DNA of 64,000 nucleotides from Metabacillus crassostreae (GTDB lineage: Bacteria; Bacillota; Bacilli; Bacillales; Bacillaceae): assembly GCF_016908395.1 (NCBI RefSeq), contig NZ_JAFBDU010000003.1:1-64000 (forward strand), read 5' to 3'. This document shows, piece by piece, positions 48,777-60,257 of this stretch (position 1 is the stretch's first letter; every line of letters begins with the position of its first letter). The position numbers and the translations under genes were made by a program. The notes below the pieces were generated by a model. The model did no database searches. It was given only the letters and a program-made list of their open reading frames with translations, and had not been told where the DNA came from.

Positions 48777-49808
48777 CTAACGTTTCTCCATAATATTTAC
48801 CAAGTCTTCCATCTCATGTGTTTTCACACGGGCCATTAATGAGTCCACAGCTTCTTTCGGAGCTTTATTATTAAATAATACATCATATAAAGCTTCTGTT
48901 ATTGGCATCTTCACCTCATATTTTTGTGCTAGCTGATAAGCAGCCTTTGTTGTTCGGACACCTTCAACCACCATTCCCATATTCGCAAGAACTTCATCTA
49001 GATTTTGTCCTTTTCCGAGTAAATTACCAGCTCTCCAGTTCCTAGAATGAATACTCGTACATGTCACAATTAAGTCACCTATTCCAGTTAAACCAGAAAA
49101 AGTTAATGGATTGCCGCCCATTTTGCTTCCTAGTCTTGCAATTTCTGCTAAACCACGAGTAATCAGTGCAGCTTTTGCATTATCTCCATATCCTAATCCA
49201 TCAGTGATACCAGCAGCTAGTGCAATAATATTCTTTAAAGCCCCACCAATTTCCACACCTATTATATCTGGATTTGTATAAACTCTAAAATGCTGATTGA
49301 TAAATAAGTCTTGTATATACTCAGCAGCACTCATCGTTTTCGACGACGATGTTACAGTTGTAATATGTCTTTGACTCACTTCCTCGGCATGGCTAGGCCC
49401 TGATAAAACAACAACATCTTTTAGTAAATGTGCTGGCATTTCTACTTCAATAATTTCAGAAATTCGTAATAATGTATCAGGCTCAATTCCCTTACTTACA
49501 TGAACAATTGTAAGCTGATTCTTAACAATTTTTTTCACTTCACTTAAGACATCCCGAATTGCTTTTGTTGGAACAGCTAGAATAATTGTATGTACACCTT
49601 CTAAACTGTCTCCTAGACTTGATGTACCTATAATATTTTCTGGAAGTTCCACTCCAGGTAGGTATTTTTTGTTTTGCTTAGTTGTATTAATTTCATCTAT
49701 TAAGGATTGGCGATGTCCCCAAAGCTTGACTTTATGTCCATTGTCAGCAAGAACAATCGCTAAAGCTGTACCCCAGCTCCCTGCACCTAATACTGTAATT
49801 TGTTCCAT
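48777..49808 (-). CDS. gpsA: NAD(P)H-dependent glycerol-3-phosphate dehydrogenase
   Basis: It makes sn-glycerol-3-phosphate from DHAP for phospholipid synthesis. It has 343 residues. The Rossmann fingerprint [20 protein letters not shown] is at 5-24. Further blocks are [41 protein letters not shown] (catalytic Lys) and [14 protein letters not shown] with RNW. The ATG follows GAAGGATG. It lies directly downstream of der, as in other Bacillus genomes. Confidence 0.97.
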   Translation of the reverse strand: MEQITVLGAGSWGTALAIVLADNGHKVKLWGHRQSLIDEINTTKQNKKYLPGVELPENIIGTSSLGDSLEGVHTIILAVPTKAIRDVLSEVKKIVKNQLTIVHVSKGIEPDTLLRISEIIEVEMPAHLLKDVVVLSGPSHAEEVSQRHITTVTSSSKTMSAAEYIQDLFINQHFRVYTNPDIIGVEIGGALKNIIALAAGITDGLGYGDNAKAALITRGLAEIARLGSKMGGNPLTFSGLTGIGDLIVTCTSIHSRNWRAGNLLGKGQNLDEVLANMGMVVEGVRTTKAAYQLAQKYEVKMPITEALYDVLFNNKAPKEAVDSLMARVKTHEMEDLVNIMEKR

Positions 49809-49861
49809 CTAAACACATCCTTCACAATAAACAAATCAAAACACATTTATGGTCAAATTTT

Positions 49862-51172
49862 TTACTTTCTCTCTCTTGTGAAAATCTTAATAGGAGTTCC
49901 TTCGAATTCAAATGCTGCTCTTATTTTATTTTCTAAAAATCGCTCATATGAAAAGTGCATTAACTCTGGATCATTTACAAAAACAACAAAAGTTGGAGGT
50001 TTTACAGCAACTTGTGAAGTATAGAATATTTTTAAACGTTTCCCTTTATGTGTTGGTGTTGGATTCATCGCAACCGCATCCATAATTACATCATTAAGTA
50101 CGTTTGTCTGAACTCTTCTAGAATGATTCTCACTAGCTAAAAGAATTCTAGGCATAAGGGTATGAATTCTCTTTTTCGTTATAGCCGATAGAAATGCGAT
50201 TGGTGCATAATCTAAAAACTTAAAGTGATCACGTATATTCTCTTCAAATTCTTTCATGGTTTTTTCATCTTTATCAACTGCATCCCATTTATTCACAACA
50301 ATAACAACAGCTTTTCCAGCTTCATGAGCATAACCAGCTATATGTTTATCTTGTTCAATAATACCTTCTTCAGCATTGATAACAACTAAAATAACATCAG
50401 AACGGTCGATTGCCTTTAACGCTCGAAGTACACTATACTTTTCTGTTGTTTCATATACTTTACCTTTTTTCCTCATACCTGCTGTATCAATAATTACAAA
50501 TTCTTGACCTTCATATTTATAAACAGTATCAATTGCATCACGAGTCGTACCTGCAACATCACTTACGATAACACGGTCTTCACCTAAAATCGCATTCACA
50601 AGAGAAGATTTCCCTACATTTGGTCTGCCAATTAGCGAGAATTTTATCGTAGATTCATCATAATCTTCTGTTCCAATATTTTTAAAATGCTTAGCCACTT
50701 CATCTAACAAGTCTCCTAGTCCAAGACCATGCGATCCTGAGATAGGAAATGGCTCACCAAAACCTAAAGAATAAAAGTCATAAATAGATGCTCTCATTTC
50801 AGGGTTGTCTACCTTATTTACCGCTAGCACAACAGGTTTATTCGAGCGGAATAGAATTTTAGCAACTTCTTCATCTGCAGCTGTAACACCTTCTCGTGAA
50901 TTTGTTAGAAAAATAATAACATCAGCTTCATCTATTGCAATCTCTGCTTGATGACGAATTTGAGCTAAAAACGGCTCGTCTCCAATATCTATACCACCTG
51001 TATCAATGATATTAAAGTTATAAGTTAACCATTCACCAGAACTATAAATACGATCTCTCGTAACTCCAGGGATATCTTCTACTATTGATACACGCTCTCC
51101 TACAATTCTGTTAAAGATTGTAGATTTACCAACATTAGGCCTTCCAACTATTGCTATTACTGGTTTTGCCAT
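49862..51172 (-). CDS. der: Ribosome-associated GTPase Der (EngA)
   Basis: An essential tandem GTPase for 50S subunit assembly. It has 436 residues. GTPase domain 1 has P-loop [11 protein letters not shown] (about 10), DTGGID and NKVDN. GTPase domain 2 has [29 protein letters not shown] and NKWDAV. A C-terminal KH-like domain (about 355-436; [19 protein letters not shown]) ends the protein. The ATG has AAGGGTG upstream. A foldback element lies in the 384-bp upstream gap. Confidence 0.98.
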   Translation of the reverse strand: MAKPVIAIVGRPNVGKSTIFNRIVGERVSIVEDIPGVTRDRIYSSGEWLTYNFNIIDTGGIDIGDEPFLAQIRHQAEIAIDEADVIIFLTNSREGVTAADEEVAKILFRSNKPVVLAVNKVDNPEMRASIYDFYSLGFGEPFPISGSHGLGLGDLLDEVAKHFKNIGTEDYDESTIKFSLIGRPNVGKSSLVNAILGEDRVIVSDVAGTTRDAIDTVYKYEGQEFVIIDTAGMRKKGKVYETTEKYSVLRALKAIDRSDVILVVINAEEGIIEQDKHIAGYAHEAGKAVVIVVNKWDAVDKDEKTMKEFEENIRDHFKFLDYAPIAFLSAITKKRIHTLMPRILLASENHSRRVQTNVLNDVIMDAVAMNPTPTHKGKRLKIFYTSQVAVKPPTFVVFVNDPELMHFSYERFLENKIRAAFEFEGTPIKIFTRERK

Positions 51173-51556
51173 TTTTTACACCCTTCCTAAACAAAAAAAT
51201 TTTACTAAATCCTCATTTTTTAAAGTTGAAAAATAGTAAGTGAGTTACAGCCGTACTTTTTTCAGACTATAAAAAGAATGTTAGATTTACATTTATTTTT
51301 CTATACATCACTTCATTCAATCGCAAACAAATATGTAATTTATTAAAATTAATGTAGAATAAGTTTTATTCCTTAAATACCTAACATTCTCATATAAAAA
51401 TAGGCTGACTCATATAAACGGGTCTACCCCTCAATAAAACAACAAAAACATCCTAGCTATAGGACTTTTCATCGTAGAATCACGGGTGGGGTCAGACCCC
51501 CATGAGTCAACCTCCATAACTTTTATATATTAGCAGAGATTTTATAAATTCACAAC
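51173..51556. other. Spacer upstream of der
   Basis: There are 384 bp without a gene between der and the small gene at 51557. The main feature is the foldback element at 51402-51513. The remainder is AT-rich with no clear promoter or ORF. Confidence 0.5.
51402..51513. repeat. Foldback (inverted-repeat) element
   Basis: AGGCTGACTCAT (51402-51413) and ATGAGTCAACCT (51502-51513) are 12-bp inverted ends with one mismatch. Further in, GGGTCT (51420-51425) pairs with AGACCC and CCCC with GGGG. In the middle TCCTAGCTATAGGA forms its own 5-bp hairpin, and GGGGTCAGACCCC is itself palindromic. Total length is 112 nt. It could be a structured RNA, a double terminator or a small non-autonomous mobile repeat. 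Confidence 0.6.
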
Positions 51557-51745
51557 TTAGTGTTTGACAATAACATACATGTCATCTCCAATTCCATGAG
51601 CTATTCCATCCAAAATAGCTTCAAGGTTTCTAGCGTAAAAATGCATTTCCTCTTGTGTTTTACAAACAAAAATAGCAGTGCCACCTGCTGCTTTTGTTTG
51701 ATCAGTTGTAATAATAGCGAGAATATATTTTTCTAATGCGCTCAT
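51557..51745 (-). CDS. Small protein partner of the YIEGIA protein
   Basis: A 62-residue soluble alpha/beta protein (MSALEKYILAIITTDQTKAA ... YVIVKH). Its ATG overlaps the stop of the upstream YIEGIA gene by 4 bp, so the two are coupled. I recall small proteins in this position annotated as a capping subunit for YIEGIA proteins. The description rests on that recollection and on the overlap, not on a motif. Likely sporulation-associated by context. Confidence 0.65.
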   Translation of the reverse strand: MSALEKYILAIITTDQTKAAGGTAIFVCKTQEEMHFYARNLEAILDGIAHGIGDDMYVIVKH

Positions 51746-52635
51746 TTTACCCCTCCTCGACGATTTGCTTTTGCTTCAGTTGGCATTCTGATTGCATTTT
51801 CAAGTGTTGGTACTTCACCTATTACACGGATTGCTCGTTCCACATCACGCTCTTGTGGTAATACAAATACACCAAGTCGACCATCATCTAGATCTCGTTT
51901 TGCAAGAGGGACAAGAGCTGGTTCTCCAGAATCTCGAAATACACCTAATGCTGTTGAAACATCATGAAGAATTGCTTGTCGTTGACCAAGATTTGCAATG
52001 GTCATTTTTGAATTTGAATTCTTAGGTGTTAAAATAAACCCCATCCCATAATTTAAAATAGCTTTTTGTTTTTCTGGAATACCTATATTCATAATATAAA
52101 TATTATCTACGTATAACCCAGCACCCTCAAATCTTATTTCAGCATGCTCAATCTCAACAAGATCTTTAATTCTGCTTCCAGACATTAACTTTCTTGAAAT
52201 AAGATAACAAATTACCCCAACAACTAGGGCAACATATATATTTACTACTAAGTAAGCAAAGGTAGTAAATAGGGATGTGAAAATAACTAAATAATTCCTA
52301 CTTTCAAATGCAATAGCTATACCCTCTATATATGTTTTACCTCTTGGAACAAGTTCGTAATCATCTAATACAGTTAGTGTATTTCTCTCCATATTTCGAA
52401 CATCACGAAATTGAGAGGCAGCTAGAGTTAAAAAAGTAATTGCTGTAAAATCTTCTTCCATTATAGACGGAACAGCTACTGTGCCTAGCCCCGCTGCTAT
52501 AAATCCTAATGCAACATGAATTATTTTCCCGTGAAGATATGTTGGATATTGACGATAGTCAGTTTTAAGCATATGAAGCCTTGTGAGAACACCTACGATG
52601 ACACCAAATAGCACTGGCATTGTATATTCATTCAT
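51742..52635 (-). CDS. yphB: YIEGIA family membrane protein YphB
   Basis: A 297-residue membrane protein. It contains the eponymous motif in KTYIEGIAIAF (about residue 100). Hydrophobic spans are at about 6-20, 39-60, and 115-150. A cytoplasmic or extracytoplasmic C-terminal domain follows (about 160-297, with a predicted ligand-like core IRVIGEVPTLENAIRMP). The ATG used follows AGCAGGG, and a frame extended by 39 codons runs back into yphA. It forms an operon with yphA (1-bp gap) and the small downstream gene (4-bp overlap). The exact role is unknown; the family is found in spore formers. Confidence 0.78.
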   Translation of the reverse strand: MNEYTMPVLFGVIVGVLTRLHMLKTDYRQYPTYLHGKIIHVALGFIAAGLGTVAVPSIMEEDFTAITFLTLAASQFRDVRNMERNTLTVLDDYELVPRGKTYIEGIAIAFESRNYLVIFTSLFTTFAYLVVNIYVALVVGVICYLISRKLMSGSRIKDLVEIEHAEIRFEGAGLYVDNIYIMNIGIPEKQKAILNYGMGFILTPKNSNSKMTIANLGQRQAILHDVSTALGVFRDSGEPALVPLAKRDLDDGRLGVFVLPQERDVERAIRVIGEVPTLENAIRMPTEAKANRRGGVK

Positions 52636-52636
52636 A

Positions 52637-53254
52637 TTATCCCTGCTTCTCCTTTGCTGTTTTTTGTAACTTTTGTAGCTTTTGTACATTATGTTCAAAA
52701 AAGATAATGAATTGATGAAACATTGACCATATGTAAATAGAGAAGCAGCCAATTACGACCATATCTAAAAATGCTGGATTTCCAATACTAATCCCATTAT
52801 GAAATTTAGACATAACCAACCAGTACAAAAATTCACCATGACAAGTTGACATAATAAATAATGCATATCTTTGGACATTACTTTTCCCTAAGAAAATTGC
52901 AATTATACTAACAATCAAACTCACGATAAGTCGATAGTCTATAATAAACCAAACAGGATCATAAATACTGAATAACATGATACCTGCGTAGGCAAACGTT
53001 ATTGTTGTAGATGAAAAATAAAATAGTATTATATTTGTCTTTTTTTGTTTTACTGTAAGATAGTAACTAAACATCATCATTAATAAAAAAGGAAAAGATA
53101 GTTGATAATGATCTATAGTCACGGCACCTTTACTTGAAAATATGGTTAACAAAATAAGAACAGATAGTTTATCTCTGTGATGATTTTTCTCCATTATAAA
53201 TGTTGTATAAATCCAAGCTATCCACATAAACCAATAAAAGATAATTCCTTCCAC
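52637..53254 (-). CDS. yphA: YphA family membrane protein
   Basis: A strongly hydrophobic protein of about 205 residues with six or so membrane spans (IIFYWFMWIAWIYTTFIM first). It ends in a lysine-rich cytoplasmic tail (HNVQKLQKLQKTAKEK). It is assigned as YphA by order der, yphB, yphA, ypzI, fni. The start chosen is GTG (53254) with AGGAGGGG upstream. ATG/TTG codons 9-14 residues earlier have weaker sites. Function is unknown; it is probably sporulation-related together with yphB. Confidence 0.78.
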   Translation of the reverse strand: MEGIIFYWFMWIAWIYTTFIMEKNHHRDKLSVLILLTIFSSKGAVTIDHYQLSFPFLLMMMFSYYLTVKQKKTNIILFYFSSTTITFAYAGIMLFSIYDPVWFIIDYRLIVSLIVSIIAIFLGKSNVQRYALFIMSTCHGEFLYWLVMSKFHNGISIGNPAFLDMVVIGCFSIYIWSMFHQFIIFFEHNVQKLQKLQKTAKEKQG

Positions 53255-53390
53255 TAAATCAACCCCTCCTACTATTCCCATTATGTCTGTTTCCAATTAG
53301 CTTTAATCGAAAATAAACAAAAAATAGTACTAATGATTTTTAACTACTTAGCAAAAAATGAATATATCGACAAATAAGGAGGTATGACAA

Positions 53391-53525
53391 ATGGGTAAAG
53401 ACCGTCAAGAGAAGAAGCTGAGAGAAAGCGGACGAGTTGAATCTGATCGAGATCAATCACTTGATTATCCAGGTGCTACAAGGATGGAAGGTCCTGAAGC
53501 TGCTAGGGAACGTAATAAAAAATAA
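53391..53525 (+). CDS. ypzI: Small conserved protein YpzI
   Basis: A 44-codon ORF on the plus strand with a perfect AAGGAGG eight bases before its ATG. The product begins MGKDRQEKKLRESGRVESDR and ends ARERNKK. It is a highly charged, Lys/Arg/Glu-rich polypeptide with a conserved SLDYPGATRMEG core, no signal and no cysteines. I recognise the YpzI family and its usual place between yphA and fni. It is short enough to be missed by ORF callers. Function is unknown. Confidence 0.88.
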   Translation: MGKDRQEKKLRESGRVESDRDQSLDYPGATRMEGPEAARERNKK

Positions 53526-53574
53526 ATAGTACGCATGAAAGACACAATTCCTCAAAAATAAATTTCACATTTGG

Positions 53575-53628
53575 TTCTAAAAAACCCCCAAAGGCCAGTT
53601 GAATTAAATCAACTGGCCTTTGGGGGTT
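53575..53628 (-). terminator. Intrinsic terminator of fni
   Basis: A 20-bp perfect stem (53583-53602 with 53609-53628, core CCCCCAAAGGCCAGTTGA) is followed by GGTTTTTTAG on the minus strand, 9 bp beyond the fni stop. It may also stop ypzI transcripts. Confidence 0.93.
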
Positions 53629-53637
53629 ATTAAATCT

Positions 53638-55852
<2,215 letters not shown>

Positions 55853-56095
55853 CTCAATTACCTCCTTGTCAAAACCTGCGCGACTTTTGATTAACTATAT
55901 GTATGATTTCATTTTATCACAGATATGGAACAGCATAAATAAAATGAAAAATACCTCTATTATTAAACTTCTAATAAATGGGTCAATTTGTCAAGTAAAT
56001 ACTCTCCAATTTAATATTTCATTGCTCTGCTTCTTCCAAGGTTTTTTTATATCTTTTAGCACTCAGTAAAGTCTATAAATAGTCCTTACTATCAC

Positions 56096-56671
56096 CTATT
56101 TTTTTATAAGATTTCCTATTTCACTCATGATAATATTCGTCATTTCTTCAGGAGTAATTTTCTCTTGACGATATTTTTCCATATTTATTGGTTTCCCGTA
56201 TACAACTCTTAATGTTTTTAATGACTTGTAAGGCCCAATAATTGCACAAGGCACAACCGCTGCATCTGATCGAAGTGCAAAAAAACCGGCGCCTGGCAAA
56301 CCCTTGCCTAGCTCACCATTTTTACTTCTTGTACCTTCAGGGAACAATCCTAAAACATTCCCTTCCTTTAAAACCTTTAAACCAGCTCTAAGTGCTTCAC
56401 GATCACCACCGCCACGTTTGACAGGGAATGTTCCGAAGTTCTTAAGAAGACCGTTTAAAACCGGGACATTGAATAGCTCTGCTTTAGCCATAAAAAGAAC
56501 TTTTCTTGGTGAAGTAACTCCTACAACAGGAGGATCTAGGTTGCTAATATGATTGGTACAAAGTAAAACAGCACCTTCTTTTGGAAAATGCTCTAATCCT
56601 TCAACCTTAATTCGATAGGTAGGTTTAAGCAGACCTGCAACAACAGATCTAGCAAATGGGTATAATGACAC
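56096..56671 (-). CDS. plsC: 1-acyl-sn-glycerol-3-phosphate acyltransferase
   Basis: It makes phosphatidic acid from lysophosphatidate. It has 191 residues. The HX4D catalytic motif is in CTNHISNLDPPVVG, and FPEGTRSKNGELGKG is the substrate-binding block. Hydrophobic, membrane-associated N-terminus. The start is a GTG 5 bp after the cmk stop, with AAAGG upstream. In B. subtilis this gene is elsewhere, but several other Bacillus genomes have plsC directly after cmk. Confidence 0.92.
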   Translation of the reverse strand: MSLYPFARSVVAGLLKPTYRIKVEGLEHFPKEGAVLLCTNHISNLDPPVVGVTSPRKVLFMAKAELFNVPVLNGLLKNFGTFPVKRGGGDREALRAGLKVLKEGNVLGLFPEGTRSKNGELGKGLPGAGFFALRSDAAVVPCAIIGPYKSLKTLRVVYGKPINMEKYRQEKITPEEMTNIIMSEIGNLIKK

Positions 56672-56675
56672 GTTA

Positions 56676-57347
56676 TCAAAGCCTTTCTTCTATATATTCT
56701 TCGATTTTTGCAACAACGTCTTGTATTGACAAAGCAGTTGTGTCTAATTCAATTGCATCATCTGCTTTTTTAAGTGGGGCAATCTCTCTTTCTGAATCTA
56801 ATTTATCTCGATTTGCTATTTCTATTTTTAATTTCTCTAAATCTGCTGTAAATCCTTTTTTTATATTTTCTTCATAACGTCTTTTTGCTCTCTCTTCTAC
56901 AGATGCTTTTAAAAATATTTTCACTTCGGCATTAGGCAGTACATGCGTTCCAATATCTCTTCCATCCATAACAACTCCACCGTCTATAGCTAAGTCTCGT
57001 TGTCTACGTAACATTTCTTCTCTAACCTTTGAATGCATTGCTACGAATGATACATTATTTGTTACTTCGTCCGTTCTAATCAATTCTGCTACATCTTCTT
57101 TATTAACCAATACAATTTGACCTTTTTCTGACGGATTAAGATCTATTCTAATCGACGATAAAACATCTGCTACTTTATCCTCATCTTTTAGATCCACTTT
57201 AGCATCTAATGCTTTATAAGTTAGTGCTCTATACATAGCACCTGTATCTATATATATGTATGAATAATGCTCAGCAATTATTTTAGCAACTGTACTTTTG
57301 CCTGCAGCTGCTGGTCCATCTATTGCTATTGATAATTTTTGTTTCAT
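56676..57347 (-). CDS. cmk: Cytidylate kinase
   Basis: It phosphorylates CMP and dCMP. It has 223 residues. The P-loop is [15 protein letters not shown] at about 7-21. The CMP-binding insert and [20 protein letters not shown] are present, with DGRDIGT and the lid region RAKRRYEE. The ATG lies five bases after GGAGG. A TTG four codons upstream is part of that site. It is the first gene of cmk-plsC, preceded by a foldback sequence in its leader. Confidence 0.97.
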   Translation of the reverse strand: MKQKLSIAIDGPAAAGKSTVAKIIAEHYSYIYIDTGAMYRALTYKALDAKVDLKDEDKVADVLSSIRIDLNPSEKGQIVLVNKEDVAELIRTDEVTNNVSFVAMHSKVREEMLRRQRDLAIDGGVVMDGRDIGTHVLPNAEVKIFLKASVEERAKRRYEENIKKGFTADLEKLKIEIANRDKLDSEREIAPLKKADDAIELDTTALSIQDVVAKIEEYIEERL

Positions 57348-57406
57348 TGTTTCCTCCAAATAGGTTTTTAGTCTAGTAGATTTTCATATAAGTAAATAAA
57401 TGTGAT

Positions 57407-57464
57407 AGGATAACTATTTGGACTTTTTTAAAGGCTTTTTTCTAAAAAGTGGATTAATTATCCT
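57407..57464. other. Foldback in the cmk leader
   Basis: AGGATAACTA...GGACTTTTT (57407-57429) is largely complementary to AAAAAGTGGATTAATTATCC (57444-57463). It makes an imperfect stem of about 20 bp without a U-tract on either strand. It would lie in the 5' region of cmk mRNA. Confidence 0.45.
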
Positions 57465-57485
57465 AAAAAAACGGTGCTGTATCAT

Positions 57486-57533
57486 AAAAAGTTCTATTCT
57501 GTAAAAACAATAAATATTATTCAGAACAGAACT
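57486..57533 (-). terminator. Probable terminator of ypfA-ypfB
   Basis: An 11-of-12-bp stem (AGTTCTATTCTG with CAGAACAGAACT) about 80 bp beyond the ypfB stop is followed by TTTTTATG on the minus strand. Confidence 0.6.
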
Positions 57534-57614
57534 ATAATAATATAGATGTACACCACAGAAATCACTAATTAGATATAACTTTCTAACATGCAAAATTCAT
57601 CCTCTAATAGCATC

Positions 57615-57797
57615 TCATTCACTTTGACTGAACGTCTCTAACCATTCTGTTATCGTAATTTTGTTAACACCTTCATATTGAACAACTCTAGAAAGATATG
57701 GTTGAATGTTGTTTTGTTGAACTAAAATTTGTGCACATATTAATATAATAAATTGTATGACAATTAGCTTTATTAAAATACGATCAAGTCTTTTCAT
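57615..57797 (-). CDS. ypfB: Small membrane protein YpfB
   Basis: A 60-residue protein with one hydrophobic segment (about 8-27, ILIKLIVIQFIILICAQIL). An outside-facing C-terminal half (IQPYLSRVVQYEGVNKITIT) follows. The ATG has GGAGATG upstream. It lies 52 bp after ypfA and matches B. subtilis YpfB in size and place (DUF5359-type). Function is unknown. Confidence 0.82.
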   Translation of the reverse strand: MKRLDRILIKLIVIQFIILICAQILVQQNNIQPYLSRVVQYEGVNKITITEWLETFSQSE

Positions 57798-57849
57798 TAC
57801 AACGTCATCTCCGGTATTTTTTTACTAGTATGCTTAAAAATACCTAATT

Positions 57850-58509
57850 TTATTCTGTAATGAGTCCTTTTCTACGCATAAGTATTTGCTGTTCAAAGCA
57901 AAAACGAATAATTGTTTGGCGTTTAAATTCATCAAACTCAATAAATTGTATCGGTGCTTTCACAAAATTCTCATGCTCTACATCTATAAAACGAATAATC
58001 TTAGCTTTCATCTTAAGATATTCAATTTTTTCAGTTTGAAAAGGTAAGGAAAACCAAATAAATATTTCTTGATTAGGCCTTAATTTTGTAGACTTAGGCA
58101 CTATAATTGCTGCACCACCTGCACTAATATCCGAAGTAACAGCAGTGAAAGGTTGAAACTCCTTATTAATAGGGTGAATTGCAATATCCAATGTCGTATC
58201 TATTCTTACATATTCTCTTCTTTGAATCCGAGTTAAATGCTCATCTCCTGGATAAGTAACAGAAATCATTGGTATATTCTCTTTAACTCTTCCAGTAACC
58301 TCAGTATGGAAGCGATAGACACTCTCATTATTTACAAAGGAAGCAATTAGTTCTGTACCCAGCATTAAATAAGCGGTTCTACCTGTTTCACTGTTTACTG
58401 GATAGTCAAAATATAATATGTTTCCCTTTCGCTCAACTAGTTTGCATTTTAATCTTTCTAATACTGATCCCTTTGTCTCTAAGTTAATGACATCCCCAAT
58501 TTTTATCAC
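57850..58509 (-). CDS. ypfA: PilZ-type cyclic-di-GMP receptor, flagellar brake (YpfA/MotI)
   Basis: A 219-residue two-domain YcgR-like protein. The N-terminal part (about 1-95, IKIGDVINLETKG) is followed by a PilZ domain. The c-di-GMP binding signatures are RIQRREYVRIDT (RxxxR-type) and DISAGGAAIIV ((D/N)xSxxG). In B. subtilis this protein binds c-di-GMP and disengages the flagellar motor. The GTG start (58509) gives the family's normal N-terminus. An ATG 27 codons earlier would add an atypical extension and has no better site. Confidence 0.92.
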   Translation of the reverse strand: MIKIGDVINLETKGSVLERLKCKLVERKGNILYFDYPVNSETGRTAYLMLGTELIASFVNNESVYRFHTEVTGRVKENIPMISVTYPGDEHLTRIQRREYVRIDTTLDIAIHPINKEFQPFTAVTSDISAGGAAIIVPKSTKLRPNQEIFIWFSLPFQTEKIEYLKMKAKIIRFIDVEHENFVKAPIQFIEFDEFKRQTIIRFCFEQQILMRRKGLITE

Positions 58510-58684
58510 ATTATCACTCTCTCTAATTGCTCTCTTTCTTATTAAAGCATGGACGAATCCGATGTGCAAGAGAACATTCAATGTATACATATTACCTATT
58601 ACATAATAATCATTTTAAATAATTCCCTTTCAATTACCTTGCAATATAAAACAATCATTTATCATTAATAAAACACGAACAACC

Positions 58685-58727
58685 CATAAAAGGAGGATAC
58701 CCAATAAATATATTGAGATATCCTCCT
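58685..58727 (-). terminator. Terminator-like hairpin downstream of sleB-ypeB
   Basis: A 9-bp perfect outer stem (AGGAGGATA with TATCCTCCT) and an inner CAATA/TATTG stem are followed by CCTTTTATG on the minus strand, about 170 bp beyond the ypeB stop. Confidence 0.6.
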
Positions 58728-58739
58728 TAGATAAATATA

Positions 58740-58880
58740 AAGGCTAATTTCGCAAACTTTGTTGCTTATAAATACCAGAAGAAATCAGCATTGTATATAG
58801 TATAGAGGCATCTTTTCTTCATAATATAGTCACCTTTATGCGAAAATACACTGTTCCTACATAGCAACAATCTTTCAGAA
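58740..58880. repeat. Intergenic repeat family B, copy 2
   Basis: This stretch aligns by eye with 19200-19345 (see that entry). Core blocks are AATTTCGCAAACTTTGTTGC, ATCAGCATTG, TAGAGGCATCTTTTCTTC, ATATAGTCAC and TGTTCCTACATAGCA. I recall similar sequences repeated in intergenic regions of other Bacillus genomes. It is non-coding. Confidence 0.55.
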
Positions 58881-58895
58881 AAGAGCCAATATAAA

Positions 58896-60242
58896 TTATA
58901 CTTCCTGAAAAATCGGCTCAGGATTCTTTAATTTTTCAATCTTTTCTTCTGTACCATTTTCAGCATCGATGAATATTCTGTAAGTATCATTGTCAATTGT
59001 CCCTAAAAACTCATAACACAGTATTTCTTCACCAAATTCATTCATTATAATCGACAATCTTTCTTCTTGAACCTCTAATCTAGGATTTAACATTTTAGCT
59101 GCTTCATCACGGGACACTTTCGGCTTCGGAATATCTCGTTTTTTGTGTGCAGCTAAATAATCTCTTGCGGTAAAACCAATTACCTTTCCATCATCTAGTG
59201 CAACTTTCATTCGAAGTGCGTCTGGATAGATTCTAACACCATTTTCTATAGTGACAAATGAAAACACACCGATATTATCATATTGCGCACTTTCAAAAAG
59301 ATCTAAATTTTCAAAGCCGTGATCTTTAAGAAATTTTCTTGCATTTTCTGTCGCTTCATTTAGTCCAATCTTTTTTTCTTTAATATCCCTATTTTGTACT
59401 AAGAAAATTGGATATCCGCCTTTTTTTGTTATATCCATGTTGATATCAGCACTGCTTTTTTTATCATGCATGGAGATGCTATAAAAACCATAGTTTGCAC
59501 CATCACCATTTTCTGTCACTTTTATATCGGACACTTCATTCTCAACAAATTCTTTTGCAACTTTCCGTGCTTCTTCCTCACTTATTTTATTACCCTTTAA
59601 GTTTTCAAAACCTTCACCCATATTCTTCTTCATTGATGTAAGGCTTGCACCAAATTCTGTTTCTGAATATGACTTTACATTTTCCTCAACAGTTTCAAAG
59701 CCATCGATGATCGTATTATCCATTTGTTTTTGACCAGATGCGAGTGCAAGCTCTACGTCCATCCATCTTAAGTTATTTTCAAGAACCAGATTTTGCACTT
59801 TTCTTAGCTCTTGTTGAATATCTGCAGCTTGAGTGTACATTGATTTTAGTGTTTCATATTCCTTTTCTGTTAAAGGATCCTTTTCTAAATCACGAACAGC
59901 AGTACGATAACTAAAGTCACTTATACCTGCTAAAAATTCCTCTGTTTTATTAAAAGGAAGTAGAGTTAAAGGTAATTGACCAACATCAGATTGTGCTTCA
60001 GATGTAATTCTCCAAACATCTGCTAACGCTGGTGACAATGATTTTCTCGTATTCATTGCAAGCGTACTTCCAATTTGATCATGTAATTGATCTACTCGGT
60101 ATGTTAAATCATGAAAAGCACGTTGGTAATTATTTTCAGCTTGAACTAAAATCGCATTTTTTTCTTGATGTTCCTTATAACCCCAAAAGCTTGTTCCAAT
60201 AACCGCAATCGATAAGATTCCAATAAATATTCCACGTATCAT
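58896..60242 (-). CDS. ypeB: Germination protein YpeB
   Basis: The partner of the spore cortex-lytic enzyme SleB; each needs the other for stability in the spore. It has 448 residues. A single N-terminal membrane anchor (about 3-22, GIFIGILSIAVIGTSFWGY) is followed by a helical N-terminal domain (to about 200). Three PepSY-type repeats then occupy about 215-440, marked by ISEEEARKVAKEFV, GLNEATENARKFLKDHG and VSRDEAAKMLN. The ATG has AAAGGGTGATA upstream. It follows sleB after 15 bp. Confidence 0.97.
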   Translation of the reverse strand: MIRGIFIGILSIAVIGTSFWGYKEHQEKNAILVQAENNYQRAFHDLTYRVDQLHDQIGSTLAMNTRKSLSPALADVWRITSEAQSDVGQLPLTLLPFNKTEEFLAGISDFSYRTAVRDLEKDPLTEKEYETLKSMYTQAADIQQELRKVQNLVLENNLRWMDVELALASGQKQMDNTIIDGFETVEENVKSYSETEFGASLTSMKKNMGEGFENLKGNKISEEEARKVAKEFVENEVSDIKVTENGDGANYGFYSISMHDKKSSADINMDITKKGGYPIFLVQNRDIKEKKIGLNEATENARKFLKDHGFENLDLFESAQYDNIGVFSFVTIENGVRIYPDALRMKVALDDGKVIGFTARDYLAAHKKRDIPKPKVSRDEAAKMLNPRLEVQEERLSIIMNEFGEEILCYEFLGTIDNDTYRIFIDAENGTEEKIEKLKNPEPIFQEV

Positions 60243-60257
60243 GCGTTATCACCCTTT

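Larger units (their letters stand above)
58510..58895. other. ypeB-ypfA intergenic region
   Basis: There are 386 bp with no gene. It holds a terminator-like hairpin (58685-58727) and a copy of repeat family B (58740-58880). Upstream of ypfA there is a weak AT-rich stretch but no clear promoter. Confidence 0.55.
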
